29,434 nt of DNA, taken from assembly GCA_000436535.1 (NCBI GenBank), contig FR886341.1, forward strand, positions 1-29,434, in the 5' to 3' direction. The notes below the pieces were generated by a model. The model was not told where the DNA came from and did no database searches. It saw nothing but the letters and a program-made list of their open reading frames with translations. The translations under genes and the position numbers were made by a program. The first letter of the stretch is position 1, and every line of letters begins with the position of its first letter. Source of the DNA: Eubacterium sp. CAG:252. Lineage in GTDB: Bacteria > Bacillota > Clostridia > Lachnospirales > Lachnospiraceae. Shown here piece after piece: positions 7,162-15,139 of the stretch.

Positions 7162-9376
7162 ACATATTGATAAAATAAAAAATATACATATATGGTGCAT
7201 AGAGATGCTTATAGGTATACTGACATTATCTATTGTGACCGTTATTGCAGTGGACTCAGATATGTCATCCACACAGAAAAGCCTTTCTTATACTGCAAAA
7301 TATATAAATGAGCGCTGCAATAGTTTTACAAGACTTAATCTTGCCTCAGAAACAAAGAGTCTTATGCGTATGATAGAGAGCGCACAGCAGATAAACCGTA
7401 ATATTGCATATGAACTGGAATATAATGGCGGCAGTGATATATATAGTGAGGAATTCCTTAAAAGAAATACGCAGGAATGTTATGTTACGGCAGTCATCTT
7501 TCTTGATAAAGAGGGGAAACTTAGCGCACAGTATTATACAGATGGACTTGGGGCTGAATATCTTGATGAGCATCTTGACAGCGCTTCTTTAATAGATGTG
7601 TCAGAAAATGTAAGTAAAACCTATTCAACACGGATAGATTGTGAGGATGGTTCGTATATAGACCTTGCGGCATGTGGTATGCCACAGAATGAAGGTATAG
7701 TTGTTGTATACTATCATACTTCGGAAGAATATGTTTATAATTATAATCTGTCGTTTGAACATGTTCTTACAGGATATGATGACAAGGAAGATGGCAATAT
7801 AGTTGTTGCAAGTGGTAATAAAATAATAGCATCTAATAACAAGGCTATGGTAAGTGAAAAGGTAGACAATTACGCCATACTTAATAATATAAAAGATAAA
7901 AATGTAAGTAATAAACTTATAGTAGCAAAAAGTGATTCATCATCATCTGGGTATAATTTTGGAGTTATGGTCCGGGGAAGAGATTATTATGTGTACATAT
8001 ATATGCCAGAGCGGAATGTATTCAGGACAGCGCCGCGGCATATTCTGTATACAGTTGCTATATATATTATGGTTGCTCTTGCATTTAACGCAATAAGGGC
8101 AAGGACAGCACAGGCATATGAGATGGAACAGCATAGGATTCAACGTCAGTATGCATTAGAACTTGAAGAGAAGAATAAGCAGCTTGAGGAGTCTATCAGG
8201 AGAGAGGAAAAAGCCAATGCAGCAAAATCGGACTTTCTGTCGCGTATGACTCATGATATAAGAACGCCTCTTAATGGAATAATAGGTCTTCTAAAGATAG
8301 ATGAGAAACATATGGAGGATACAGAACTGATTAATGCTAACAGGAAGAAAATGTCAGTCGCTGCAAATCATCTTTTATCACTTATTAATGATATATTACA
8401 GATGAGTAAGCTGGAGGATGGCAATATAGAGCTTTCTAATGAAGTGGTTGACCTAAGACAGCTTGTAAAAGATGTTATTACAATAGTCGAACAGAGGGCA
8501 TCTGAGGCAGGGGTTAATCTTAAATATGACAGAATGCCTGATAATGATGAGTCATATCAGTATAAATATGTCTATGCAAGTCCACTTCATTTACGGCAGA
8601 TATTTCTTAATATATATGGTAACTGTATTAAATATAATAATGTTGGCGGAGTTGTGGAAACGCATTTCAGATGTATAGGCGTAGAGGATGATGTAGTTAC
8701 ATATCAATGGATTATACATGATACAGGTATTGGAATGAGTGAGGAGTTTTTAAGTCATATATTTGAACCCTTTGTACAGGAAAAATCCGATGCCCGGAGC
8801 GTTTATCAGGGTACGGGACTTGGTATGTCTATAGTTAAGACACTTGTGGATAAGATGGATGGAACTATTGATGTTGCAAGTAAAAAGGGTGCCGGTTCAG
8901 AATTTACTATAAGAATTCCTTTTAAGATAGCTGATATTACACCGGATATAGAAGAGGAAAAGGAAGAAAAAGAAAATGCAACAACGGATATAAGAGGTGT
9001 CAGACTTCTTCTTGCTGAGGATAATAAGCTTAATGCAGAGATTGTTGAGACCATTCTTAAGGATGAAGGCGCAGAGGTTAAAGTTGCGTGTGACGGACAG
9101 CAGGTGGTTAATGAGTTTGCCAATAGTGCGGAAGGAAGTTACGATGCTATTCTTATGGATGTTATGATGCCTAATCTTGATGGTATATCAGCAGCTAAGC
9201 GCATAAGAGCCATGGACAGAAAGGATGCCGTAACAATACCGATAATAGCTATGACCGCCAATGCCTTTGAGGAGGATGCAAAGGAATGTATCAATGCAGG
9301 AATGAATGCACATATGGCAAAGCCGCTGGATATGGATGTGCTTATTGATATGATTGCAGGGTATTGCAATAAATAA
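7151..9376 (+). CDS. Hybrid sensor histidine kinase with receiver domain
   Basis: 741 residues. Order of parts: a membrane segment (about 14-35), an extracytoplasmic sensor region (36-296), a second membrane segment (297-314), a coiled coil (320-358), a HisKA domain with SRMTHDIRTPLNGI (His368), an HATPase domain with N-box (near 484-495), DTGIGM (524-529) and GTGLGM (554-559), then a Glu/Lys linker and a receiver domain with acidic pocket AED (622-624), phospho-acceptor Asp670 in LMDVMMP, and Lys724. The ATG at 7151 follows GGAGG by 9 bases and overlaps the binding-protein gene by 11 bases, so translation is likely coupled. All catalytic residues look intact. No separate response regulator or HPt is seen nearby, so the output path is unknown. 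Confidence 0.92.
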   Translation: MENKHIDKIKNIHIWCIEMLIGILTLSIVTVIAVDSDMSSTQKSLSYTAKYINERCNSFTRLNLASETKSLMRMIESAQQINRNIAYELEYNGGSDIYSEEFLKRNTQECYVTAVIFLDKEGKLSAQYYTDGLGAEYLDEHLDSASLIDVSENVSKTYSTRIDCEDGSYIDLAACGMPQNEGIVVVYYHTSEEYVYNYNLSFEHVLTGYDDKEDGNIVVASGNKIIASNNKAMVSEKVDNYAILNNIKDKNVSNKLIVAKSDSSSSGYNFGVMVRGRDYYVYIYMPERNVFRTAPRHILYTVAIYIMVALAFNAIRARTAQAYEMEQHRIQRQYALELEEKNKQLEESIRREEKANAAKSDFLSRMTHDIRTPLNGIIGLLKIDEKHMEDTELINANRKKMSVAANHLLSLINDILQMSKLEDGNIELSNEVVDLRQLVKDVITIVEQRASEAGVNLKYDRMPDNDESYQYKYVYASPLHLRQIFLNIYGNCIKYNNVGGVVETHFRCIGVEDDVVTYQWIIHDTGIGMSEEFLSHIFEPFVQEKSDARSVYQGTGLGMSIVKTLVDKMDGTIDVASKKGAGSEFTIRIPFKIADITPDIEEEKEEKENATTDIRGVRLLLAEDNKLNAEIVETILKDEGAEVKVACDGQQVVNEFANSAEGSYDAILMDVMMPNLDGISAAKRIRAMDRKDAVTIPIIAMTANAFEEDAKECINAGMNAHMAKPLDMDVLIDMIAGYCNK

Positions 9377-9404
9377 GCGAATAGGTATATTTACATGCAA
9401 TGTG

Positions 9405-9443
9405 TTCAGAGCCAGTCGGGGAAATGCGCAGCATGGTTCTGAA
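9405..9443. other. Hairpin after the hybrid kinase gene
   Basis: TTCAGAGCC (9405-9413) can pair with GGTTCTGAA (9435-9443) with one G-U pair. There is no clear T-run, so it is a weak candidate for a transcript end or mRNA-stabilising stem. Confidence 0.3.
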
Positions 9444-9487
9444 TGGTGGTATATTCTAAAAAAATACAAAAAATTTTAAAAAAGTGC

Positions 9488-9519
9488 TGGACAAATGTTT
9501 GTGCATAGTGTATTATAAT
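9488..9519 (+). promoter_or_regulatory. Promoter of tRNA-Leu
   Basis: TGGACA (9488-9493), 17 bases, TATTAT (9511-9516), partly overlapping a TATAAT at 9514-9519. It is well placed about 45 bases before the tRNA. Confidence 0.55.
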
Positions 9520-9563
9520 CAAGTCGGGTGACCGATACAAAACATATGAATACATATGAGCAA

Positions 9564-9648
9564 GCAGTCGTGGCGGAATTGGCATACGCGCTAGACTAAG
9601 GATCTAGTCCATATTGCTTGGGTGCGGGTTCAAGTCCCGCCGACTGCA
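9564..9648 (+). tRNA. tRNA-Leu (anticodon AAG)
   Basis: 85 bases with a full cloverleaf. The acceptor arms are GCAGTCG and CGACTGC with discriminator A. The D-arm is of the leucine type (GGCGGAATTGGCA). The anticodon stem CTAGA/TCTAG holds the loop CTAAGGA, giving anticodon AAG. A long variable arm follows, as expected of class II tRNA-Leu, then the T-arm GCGGG-TTCAAGT-CCCGC. The 3' CCA is not encoded. It reads CUU, one of the most used leucine codons in this window. A terminator follows directly. Confidence 0.95.
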
Positions 9649-9652
9649 CTGG

Positions 9653-9684
9653 AAGCACTTACTGGTATGGTAAGTGCTTTTTGT
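9653..9684 (+). terminator. Intrinsic terminator of tRNA-Leu
   Basis: Stem AAGCACTTA (9653-9661) and TAAGTGCTT (9671-9679), 9-base loop, then TTT. It begins 4 bases after the mature tRNA end. The following 9685-9852 carries no recognisable gene. Confidence 0.85.
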
Positions 9685-9852
9685 GTATCTGCGTATTATA
9701 TCAGATAATGATGAGTGTCCATATAGTGAAGATTATATGGGCAGGAATTTGGAGCAAAGCTTAAGTAGTTATATTATTGATAGCGGGATTATAAATAGGT
9801 GTATTAAAAATGCGCAAAGCAGGAAAGTATATAATCGTACCCATTTATATCA

Positions 9853-10611
9853 TTACAGGAAAATATAATAATCCCCATCCTCATCCGAGAATTTCTTATA
9901 AGTAGTGTGGAATATATCTTCTATAATATGCCTGTTAAGACATTCCTCAGGAGTGCCTTCTGCTGCTATCTGTCTGTTATTCATAATAATGATGTTATCC
10001 GATATTCTTATGGCATCTGAAAGCTCGTGAAGTACAAGAATAATAGTCTTTCCAGACTCCCTTAGCTTTTTAACCATATCAAAAAATGTCCGTTTTCCCT
10101 CTAGGTCAAGATAAGTTACAGGTTCGTCCATAACGATAATCTGGCTGTCCTGCGCAAGTATCATTGAAAAAAACACACGCTGGCGTATACCGCCGGATAA
10201 AGTGTCGGCGTTGTCGTCAGAATAAGGGGTTACATGTGTGAATTCCATAGACCTGTTTACAATGTCAATATCCTCTTTGGATTTCCTTCGTGTAAAGCCA
10301 AGATAAGGAAAACGTCCGTGTTCAACAAGAGTTTTTACAGGTAGTACAGGTATGACCGTGCGTACCTGTGGCAGGAAAGCAACCTTTTTGGCACGTTCTT
10401 TTAATGGAAGGCTTAAAAAGTCAGTTCCATCTATCATTATGTGTCCGGCTGTCACTTTGGCGCTTGAGTTAAGGCAGGAGAGAAGAGTAGTCTTTCCACA
10501 GCCATTGGGTCCTATGATAGTAGTGATTTCGCCTTTATTAAATTTTACATTGATATTCTTTAGTATATGAGTTCCTGAAACTGATACATCTACGTTTTCA
10601 AAGCTAAGCAT
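9853..10611 (-). CDS. ABC transporter ATP-binding protein, iron-siderophore/cobalamin (FepC/FhuC) type
   Basis: 252 residues, the normal length for this family. It has Walker A GPNGCGKTT (34-42), a Q-loop in FLPQVR (79-84), signature LSGGIRQR (138-145), Walker B IIVMDEP (158-164) and a switch His in LVLHELSDA. It would energise uptake of an iron chelate, heme or corrinoid through the adjacent permease. Its start overlaps the permease stop by 8 bases, so the two are co-translated. The third part of such a system, a substrate-binding lipoprotein, is not beside them. The chemical substrate is therefore open. Confidence 0.93.
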   Translation of the reverse strand: MLSFENVDVSVSGTHILKNINVKFNKGEITTIIGPNGCGKTTLLSCLNSSAKVTAGHIMIDGTDFLSLPLKERAKKVAFLPQVRTVIPVLPVKTLVEHGRFPYLGFTRRKSKEDIDIVNRSMEFTHVTPYSDDNADTLSGGIRQRVFFSMILAQDSQIIVMDEPVTYLDLEGKRTFFDMVKKLRESGKTIILVLHELSDAIRISDNIIIMNNRQIAAEGTPEECLNRHIIEDIFHTTYKKFSDEDGDYYIFL

Positions 10612-11665
10612 TAACTCTTCTTCCTCCTTTCTTTCTAAGCAGCAGATACATAAAGAACGGACCGCCGATAAAAGCCATAATTATTCCTGCAGGCAGTTCA
10701 AATGGTGCGGCTAACAGTCTTCCTATAATATCGCATATGAGTACAAATGATGCGCCAAGCAGCACACTTGTTGGAAGGAGCAGCCTTGCATCACTTCCAA
10801 AAAGATTGCGGCATATATGTGGCACGATAAGTCCGATAAAGCTTAAAAGTCCTGCATAGCTTACTACAAAACCAGCCATTATGCTTGAAAGTACAAGCAG
10901 TGCAAATCGTGTGATATTGACATTAAGTCCAAGTGAGCGTGCATAGTCATCACCGAGTGAAAGTATATTAAGGGGTCGTGCAAAAAACATAGTAATGATA
11001 ATTGCAATTATAACTCCAGTACATGGTAGAATAAGCTTATTCATAGTAAGTCCTGACAGTGAACCCATTAAAAAGGAAGTAAGATTAATTGATATGTCAG
11101 CATTTATAAGCTTAATAGTGTTAATACCGGCATTAAGAAACGATGATACGGTAATACCGGCAAGTACGATAGTTGTCCTTGAACTGTCAGCAAAGTAGGC
11201 GAGTGCGTATATACATAATGTAGTCAGCAGTGCGCCCACAAATGCAGCGAAGGAGGAAGCATTTGCGGAATGTGGAAACAATATCATAGACAGCATAACA
11301 AAAAAACCGGCGCCTGAATTCACACCAATGGTATTAGGGCTTGCAAGTGCATTATTCATAACGCTCTGAAGTATAACACCTGCCACAGACAGTCCCATAC
11401 CTGCAACTATGGCACCAATCATTCTAGGAAGACGTATGTTCATTATAAGCACGTAGGTGACAGATGACTTATCACTTCCTGTAAGACAGCGCATTATATC
11501 GGCTGGTTTAAGCTGCACACTTCCAAGCATTATGCTTAAAAATGCAGATATAATGAGTAAGGCTGTAAGTGCAATAATAGTGTATACAGGATGTCTGCGG
11601 CGTTTGGTGATATTACCGGCAGTATTCTTATTTTCATTATGTTTATTGATTATTGTGTCTGTCAT
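10604..11665 (-). CDS. FecCD-family ABC transporter permease (iron-siderophore/cobalamin type)
   Basis: 353 residues with the many hydrophobic helices typical of BtuC/FhuB/FecD permeases. Family features include IRLPRMIGAIVAGMGLSVAG (about residues 77-96), the run NALASPNTIGVNSGAGFFV, and the cytoplasmic loop SYAGLLSFIGLIVPHICR that contacts the ATPase. The N-terminus is basic and polar (NKHNENK, then TKRRRHP) before the first helix. The start at 11665 follows AAGGA. It is probably transcribed together with the ATPase at 10611-9853. No binding protein is encoded upstream; the 520-base gap before metY is filled with repeats instead. Confidence 0.93.
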   Translation of the reverse strand: MTDTIINKHNENKNTAGNITKRRRHPVYTIIALTALLIISAFLSIMLGSVQLKPADIMRCLTGSDKSSVTYVLIMNIRLPRMIGAIVAGMGLSVAGVILQSVMNNALASPNTIGVNSGAGFFVMLSMILFPHSANASSFAAFVGALLTTLCIYALAYFADSSRTTIVLAGITVSSFLNAGINTIKLINADISINLTSFLMGSLSGLTMNKLILPCTGVIIAIIITMFFARPLNILSLGDDYARSLGLNVNITRFALLVLSSIMAGFVVSYAGLLSFIGLIVPHICRNLFGSDARLLLPTSVLLGASFVLICDIIGRLLAAPFELPAGIIMAFIGGPFFMYLLLRKKGGRRVNA

Positions 11666-11800
11666 TGTGTATAATCCTTAATTATATTAATATGTATCTG
11701 GTGCACGTATGGATGGAGAGGGGTTAGTGTGCTTACGTTATTCATACATAGTGCATGGCGATACTTTAAAAGATTATCACAAGATTAAGCGATTTTCAAT

Positions 11801-11827
11801 CCGTAGGTATCATAGTTGTGGACTTTT
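11801..11827. repeat. Fragment similar to the right end of the MITE-like element
   Basis: CGTAGGTATCATAGTTG followed by TGGACTTTTG closely matches 16906-16934 (CGTAAGTATCATAGTTG, GGGATTTTTG), which leads into the terminal repeat of the element at 16751-16944. Here the match stops before the GACCCTGAC end, so this is a partial or diverged copy directly joined to the GGATTGC repeat. Confidence 0.45.
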
Positions 11828-11834
11828 GCCACTC

Positions 11835-11896
11835 ACTGATGTATCAGGATTGCTACATTGCTATGCAATTCACGCAATCCTTAAACACCTCAAACT
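11835..11896. repeat. Dispersed repeat with nested GGATTGC hairpin, copy 2
   Basis: Same arms as the copy at 5271-5331: GGATTGC (11847-11853) with GCAATCC (11874-11880), and ATTGC (11857-11861) with GCAAT (11865-11869). Flanks CTGATGTAT and ACCTCAAACT are shared. Differences fall mainly in unpaired positions. The stretch 11666-12078 contains this repeat, the fragment at 11801 and the hairpin at 11946, but no gene I can support. Confidence 0.65.
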
Positions 11897-11945
11897 TTCA
11901 TAAAATGCCGTATTCACGACATTTTATTCCGTTTTCGGTGTTTAG

Positions 11946-12006
11946 CGTGTCCCAAGTAAAAAAGTCTTTTTCTGCAAGCAGAAACGACTTTTTATACTTT
12001 TGACAC
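11946..12006. repeat. Long imperfect inverted repeat
   Basis: Arms run GTGTC, AAGTA, AAAAAGTC, TTCTGC, then loop AA, then GCAGAA, GACTTTTT, TACTT, GACAC with small interruptions. About 24 base pairs form over 61 bases. It lies between the ABC transporter and the sulfur operon. It may act as a transcription stop or be a non-autonomous element. Confidence 0.55.
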
Positions 12007-12078
12007 TTACATCATATAATAAGAAGTAATCCGCATTATTCCCGTATTTATGCCTTGTTTCAATAAAAACACATTTAC

Positions 12079-12104
12079 ATACCAATTTTATATGAATTAG
12101 GTAT
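12079..12104. promoter_or_regulatory. Candidate operator of the sulfur operon
   Basis: ATACCAATT (12079-12087) and AATTAGGTAT (12095-12104) form a nearly perfect inverted repeat ending exactly at the -35 box of metY. Its position suits a repressor responding to sulfur or cysteine status. The regulator is not identified. Confidence 0.4.
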
Positions 12105-12132
12105 TGACAAATGTTTCCACAGGTATTACAAT
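12104..12132 (+). promoter_or_regulatory. Promoter of the metY sulfur operon
   Basis: TTGACA (12104-12109), 17-base spacer, TACAAT (12127-12132): close to the sigma-A consensus. Transcription would start near 12139, leaving a leader of only about 45 bases, too short for a SAM riboswitch or T-box. Confidence 0.75.
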
Positions 12133-12185
12133 CTAATCCATATTAAACAAGTAGGTTTATAGTTTATGCGATTGGAGATGAAGAT

Positions 12186-13421
12186 ATGAGATTTAATACA
12201 GCATTACTTCACGGAGATTTCAGAGGGGATAAGAAGACAGGAGCGACACAGACACCTGTATATCAGTCAAGTGCATTTGAACATGCCAGCGCTGAGACTC
12301 TTGAGAAGATATTTAATAATAAAGCACCGGGCTTTTCATATAGCAGAATAAGCAATCCAACTGTTGATGCATTTGAAAGAAGAATGACAGCTCTTGAAGG
12401 CGGTATCGCAAGTGTGTCATGTGCGTCAGGTATGGCAGCTATCACTAATGCATTTACTAATATATTAAGAAGCGGCGATGAGATAGTATGCAGCGCAAGT
12501 CTTTATGGCGGCAGTATCGACTTATTCAGGGACTTAGAGAACTTTGGAATTAAGACTCATTATGTTGAGAATAACAATATAGAACAGTTTGAGGCTGCTA
12601 CGAATGATAATACAAGATTATATTTCGCAGAAACTATAGGAAACCCTAGACTGGATGTTACTGATATTAAGCTTCTTTCAGAGACAGCACATAAGGCAGG
12701 CGTTCCACTTATCGTTGATAACACAGTGGCTACAGCATATCTTATAAAGCCAATAGAGTACGGAGCTGACATAGTTGTGAATTCAACATCAAAGTATGTG
12801 AATGGAAACAGTAATTCTATCAGCGGAGTTATAACTGATTCTGGTAATTTTAAGTGGGATAGTGTAAAATATCCGGGTATGAAAGAATATGCCAAGTTTG
12901 GGCCATATGCTTACACAGCCAAGTTAAGAAATGGTATATATAGAAACACAGGAGCCTGTTTATCTCCACAGAATGCTTTCTATAATATACTTGGTATCGA
13001 AACTTTAGGTCTTAGAATGGAGCGTATAACAGATAATGCATTAAAGCTTGCAGAGTATCTTGATACTAATTACAGCTTTCTTAATGTTAATTATCCGGGA
13101 CTTAAGAGCAGCGAATTCCACGCTATAGCAGATAAAGAGCTTAACAATGGTTACGGTGGAATAATTACTATAAGAACTGGCAGCAAGGAAAATGCATTTA
13201 AGTTTATCAATGCACTTAAGCTTCCGCTTAATGTATCTAATATAGGAGATACTAAGACACTTGTAATTCATCCGGGTTCAACTATAAGCGCTCACAGTAC
13301 TGAGGAAGAAAAGAAAATCGCAGGAGTGTTTGATGATCTTGTAAGAATCAGTGTGGGAATAGAGGATATCGAAGACCTTATTGAGGACTTCACACAGGCA
13401 GTAGAATTCATACAGCAGTAA
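12186..13421 (+). CDS. metY: O-acetylhomoserine sulfhydrylase (PLP-dependent, Cys/Met metabolism family)
   Basis: 411 residues of fold-type I Cys/Met PLP enzymes. It shows FSYSRISNPT (Tyr52, Arg54, phosphate contact from the neighbouring subunit), SCASGMAAI (79-87), ETIGNPRLDV, VDNTVATA (Asp178) and NSTSKYVNG, where Lys203 binds PLP. The N-terminal RFNTALLHGD, the length and the gene context favour O-acetylhomoserine sulfhydrylase over cystathionine gamma-synthase, though members of this family are hard to separate by sequence alone. It is the first gene of a sulfur operon with sulfite reductase, TusA, thioredoxin and a thiocarboxylate-forming carrier system. In this setting it would make homocysteine from O-acetylhomoserine, with sulfur delivered as sulfide or from the carrier thiocarboxylate. 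Confidence 0.9.
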   Translation: MRFNTALLHGDFRGDKKTGATQTPVYQSSAFEHASAETLEKIFNNKAPGFSYSRISNPTVDAFERRMTALEGGIASVSCASGMAAITNAFTNILRSGDEIVCSASLYGGSIDLFRDLENFGIKTHYVENNNIEQFEAATNDNTRLYFAETIGNPRLDVTDIKLLSETAHKAGVPLIVDNTVATAYLIKPIEYGADIVVNSTSKYVNGNSNSISGVITDSGNFKWDSVKYPGMKEYAKFGPYAYTAKLRNGIYRNTGACLSPQNAFYNILGIETLGLRMERITDNALKLAEYLDTNYSFLNVNYPGLKSSEFHAIADKELNNGYGGIITIRTGSKENAFKFINALKLPLNVSNIGDTKTLVIHPGSTISAHSTEEEKKIAGVFDDLVRISVGIEDIEDLIEDFTQAVEFIQQ

Positions 13422-13509
13422 TGAGTGTCGGGATTACAGACACTTGAGATTATTATATTACATTGTGAATACCCGTTGTTTATGATAAGCGGGTGAGATG
13501 GAGGAAAAT

Positions 13510-14376
13510 ATGGCTAAGATTGATTATTCAGCACTTAAAAAAGGCGGATTTATGAGACAGAAACAGAAAGGATACTTCTCACTCAGAATTCAGGTTGTAG
13601 GTGGTAATCTTACATCAGAGAATATCAGAGCTGTCGCTGATGTTGCAGATAAGTACGGAAAAGGTTATGTACATATGACATCAAGACAGGGTGTTGAAAT
13701 TCCTTTCATTAATTTTGATAATATAGAAGAAGTAAGAGCGGAGCTTGCAGAAGGCGGGGTTAAGCCGGGTGTATGCGGACCAAGAGTAAGAACAGTTACA
13801 GCATGTCAGGGTAATGCAGTCTGTCCTAGCGGTTGTATAGACTCATATGATATAGCAAAGAAGCTTGATGAGCATTACTTCGGAAGAGAACTTCCACATA
13901 AGTTTAAGTTCGGTGTTACCGGATGTCAGAACAACTGTCTTAAGGCAGAAGAGAATGATATCGGTATCAAGGGCGGTATGGATGTCACATGGGTTGAAGA
14001 CAAATGTATCAACTGTGGTGTATGTGAGAAGGCCTGCCGAATGGGTGCTATAAGCTGTGCTAATAATACAGTTACTATAGACAGAACAAAGTGTAATAAC
14101 TGTGGACGCTGTGTTAAGTCGTGTCCTACAGAGGCCTGGGAAGGAAAGAGCGGATTTATCGTATCATTTGGTGGACTTTTTGGTAATCAGATATATAAGG
14201 GTGAACAGCTTCTTCCACTTATCACAGATGAAGAAACACTTTTCAGAGTTACAGATGCAGCTATAGGCTTCTTTGAAAAGAATGCCAATGCTGGAGAAAG
14301 ATTCAGACTTACATTACAGAGATTAGGTGAGGATGAGTTCAGAAAGGTTATAAGAGAAGCTTACGAGGGTAAGTAA
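13510..14376 (+). CDS. Siroheme-[4Fe-4S] sulfite reductase with ferredoxin domain (AsrC/dissimilatory-like)
   Basis: 288 residues. An N-terminal ferredoxin-like half-domain (FSLRIQVVGGNLTSENIRAV) precedes the siroheme/Fe4S site: Cys99-x5-Cys105 in TACQGNAVC and Cys139-x3-Cys143 in GCQNNC. Between the siroheme motif and the C-terminal helices are two 4Fe-4S ferredoxin motifs, CINCGVCEKAC (166-176) and CNNCGRCVKSC (195-205). This compact layout matches anaerobic sulfite reductase subunit C and Fsr-like enzymes more than the large assimilatory CysI. The predicted reaction is sulfite to sulfide. The ATG at 13510 has GGAGG 5 bases upstream; the ATG at 13498 does not. Two short hairpins (13426-13443 and 13472-13493) lie between metY and this gene. 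Its electron donor is not in the operon. Confidence 0.88.
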   Translation: MAKIDYSALKKGGFMRQKQKGYFSLRIQVVGGNLTSENIRAVADVADKYGKGYVHMTSRQGVEIPFINFDNIEEVRAELAEGGVKPGVCGPRVRTVTACQGNAVCPSGCIDSYDIAKKLDEHYFGRELPHKFKFGVTGCQNNCLKAEENDIGIKGGMDVTWVEDKCINCGVCEKACRMGAISCANNTVTIDRTKCNNCGRCVKSCPTEAWEGKSGFIVSFGGLFGNQIYKGEQLLPLITDEETLFRVTDAAIGFFEKNANAGERFRLTLQRLGEDEFRKVIREAYEGK

Positions 14377-14401
14377 TATACATAATGAAGGGAGATTGAT
14401 T

Positions 14402-14653
14402 ATGGAAATCGAAGGAATTAAGATTGATGATACAGTTGATATAACTGATAAGGTATGCCCACTCACATTTGTTAAGGCAAAGGTTGCTATTGATGAGCTT
14501 GATGACGGCGAGGTAATCGCTATCCGTATGAATGATGGTGAACCGGTAGCTAATGTTCCAAGAAGTATGAAGGAAGAGGGACATCAGATACTTAAGCTTG
14601 TTAATAATGAGGATGAAACTTATACACTTATTGTTAAAAAGGTAGAAGAGTAA
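14402..14653 (+). CDS. tusA: TusA-family sulfur-transfer protein
   Basis: 83 residues. It has the TusA/SirA fold pattern: a strand (VDITDKVCPL), a helix (VKAKVAIDEL), DDGEVIAIRMNDG, then NVPRSMKEEGHQILKLVN. The active Cys19 lies in CPLTFVK, a CPxT form of the usual CPxP motif seen in clostridial members. These proteins carry persulfide sulfur between partners. The ATG at 14402 follows AGGGAG by about 7 bases; an in-frame TTG at 14396 is less likely. Sitting between sulfite reductase and the thiocarboxylate carrier genes, it probably relays reduced sulfur towards the carrier protein (inference), rather than serving tRNA thiolation as in E. coli. Confidence 0.85.
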   Translation: MEIEGIKIDDTVDITDKVCPLTFVKAKVAIDELDDGEVIAIRMNDGEPVANVPRSMKEEGHQILKLVNNEDETYTLIVKKVEE

Positions 14654-14702
14654 TAAAATACAAAAGCTCTTATTAGTATATGATATGCAGAAAGGAGATA
14701 GT

Positions 14703-15020
14703 ATGGCAGAGAGAATTAAGTTACAGGATTTTGATGAAAAAGTATTAAACAATCCACTTCCAGTACTTGTTGACTTCTATTCTGACAGTTGTGTTCCATG
14801 CAAGAGATTAGCACCTGTAATCGGAACGGTAGAAGATGAGAAGGCTGGTGAGCTCGCAGTATTCAAAGTTAATATCAACTTTGATGCAGATGCCGCAGAA
14901 AAGTATGAAGTAAGCGCAGTACCAACACTTGTATTATTCAATGGTGGAGAAGAAAAGGCAAGACATACGGGCATATTCAAGAAGGATGAGCTTGTAAGCT
15001 TTATAGAGGCTAATGCATAA
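14703..15020 (+). CDS. Thioredoxin-family protein with CVPC active site
   Basis: 105 residues, the size of a simple thioredoxin. It contains VLVDFYSDSCVPCKRLAPV with active site CVPC instead of the usual CGPC, the cis-proline loop SAVPTLVLF, and the GIFKKDELVSFIE C-terminal helix. The changed dipeptide between the cysteines should alter redox potential or partner choice. The start at 14703 follows AAAGGAG; the upstream in-frame ATG at 14685 lies before that ribosome site. In the operon it may keep TusA, the carrier or MetY reduced, with the reductase encoded at 16994-17944. A 119-base gap with a possible weak promoter (TTGTTA at 15026, TATAAT at 15050) separates it from the carrier gene. Confidence 0.9.
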   Translation: MAERIKLQDFDEKVLNNPLPVLVDFYSDSCVPCKRLAPVIGTVEDEKAGELAVFKVNINFDADAAEKYEVSAVPTLVLFNGGEEKARHTGIFKKDELVSFIEANA

Positions 15021-15139
15021 GATGTTTGTTAAAGAATGGCTTGTAGTAATATAATTTACATTAATTAATAATGATGCAATGAAAGAAAGTCTGACATTTT
15101 ATTAAGTAAATATGCCATATGGCAGGAAAGAGGTAGAAT

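Noticed and set aside
9674..9868. 64-codon frame after the tRNA terminator
   Set aside because: It begins inside the terminator's T-run, has no ribosome site and runs into the end of the ABC gene on the other strand.
11709..12003. Two short plus-strand frames between the ABC transporter and metY
   Set aside because: They are produced by the repeat sequences; the similar peptide (SGLLHCYAI) also appears at the other repeat copy, so it reflects DNA repetition, not a gene.
12133..12185. SAM riboswitch or T-box before metY
   Set aside because: The leader is only about 45 bases long and shows none of the conserved elements.
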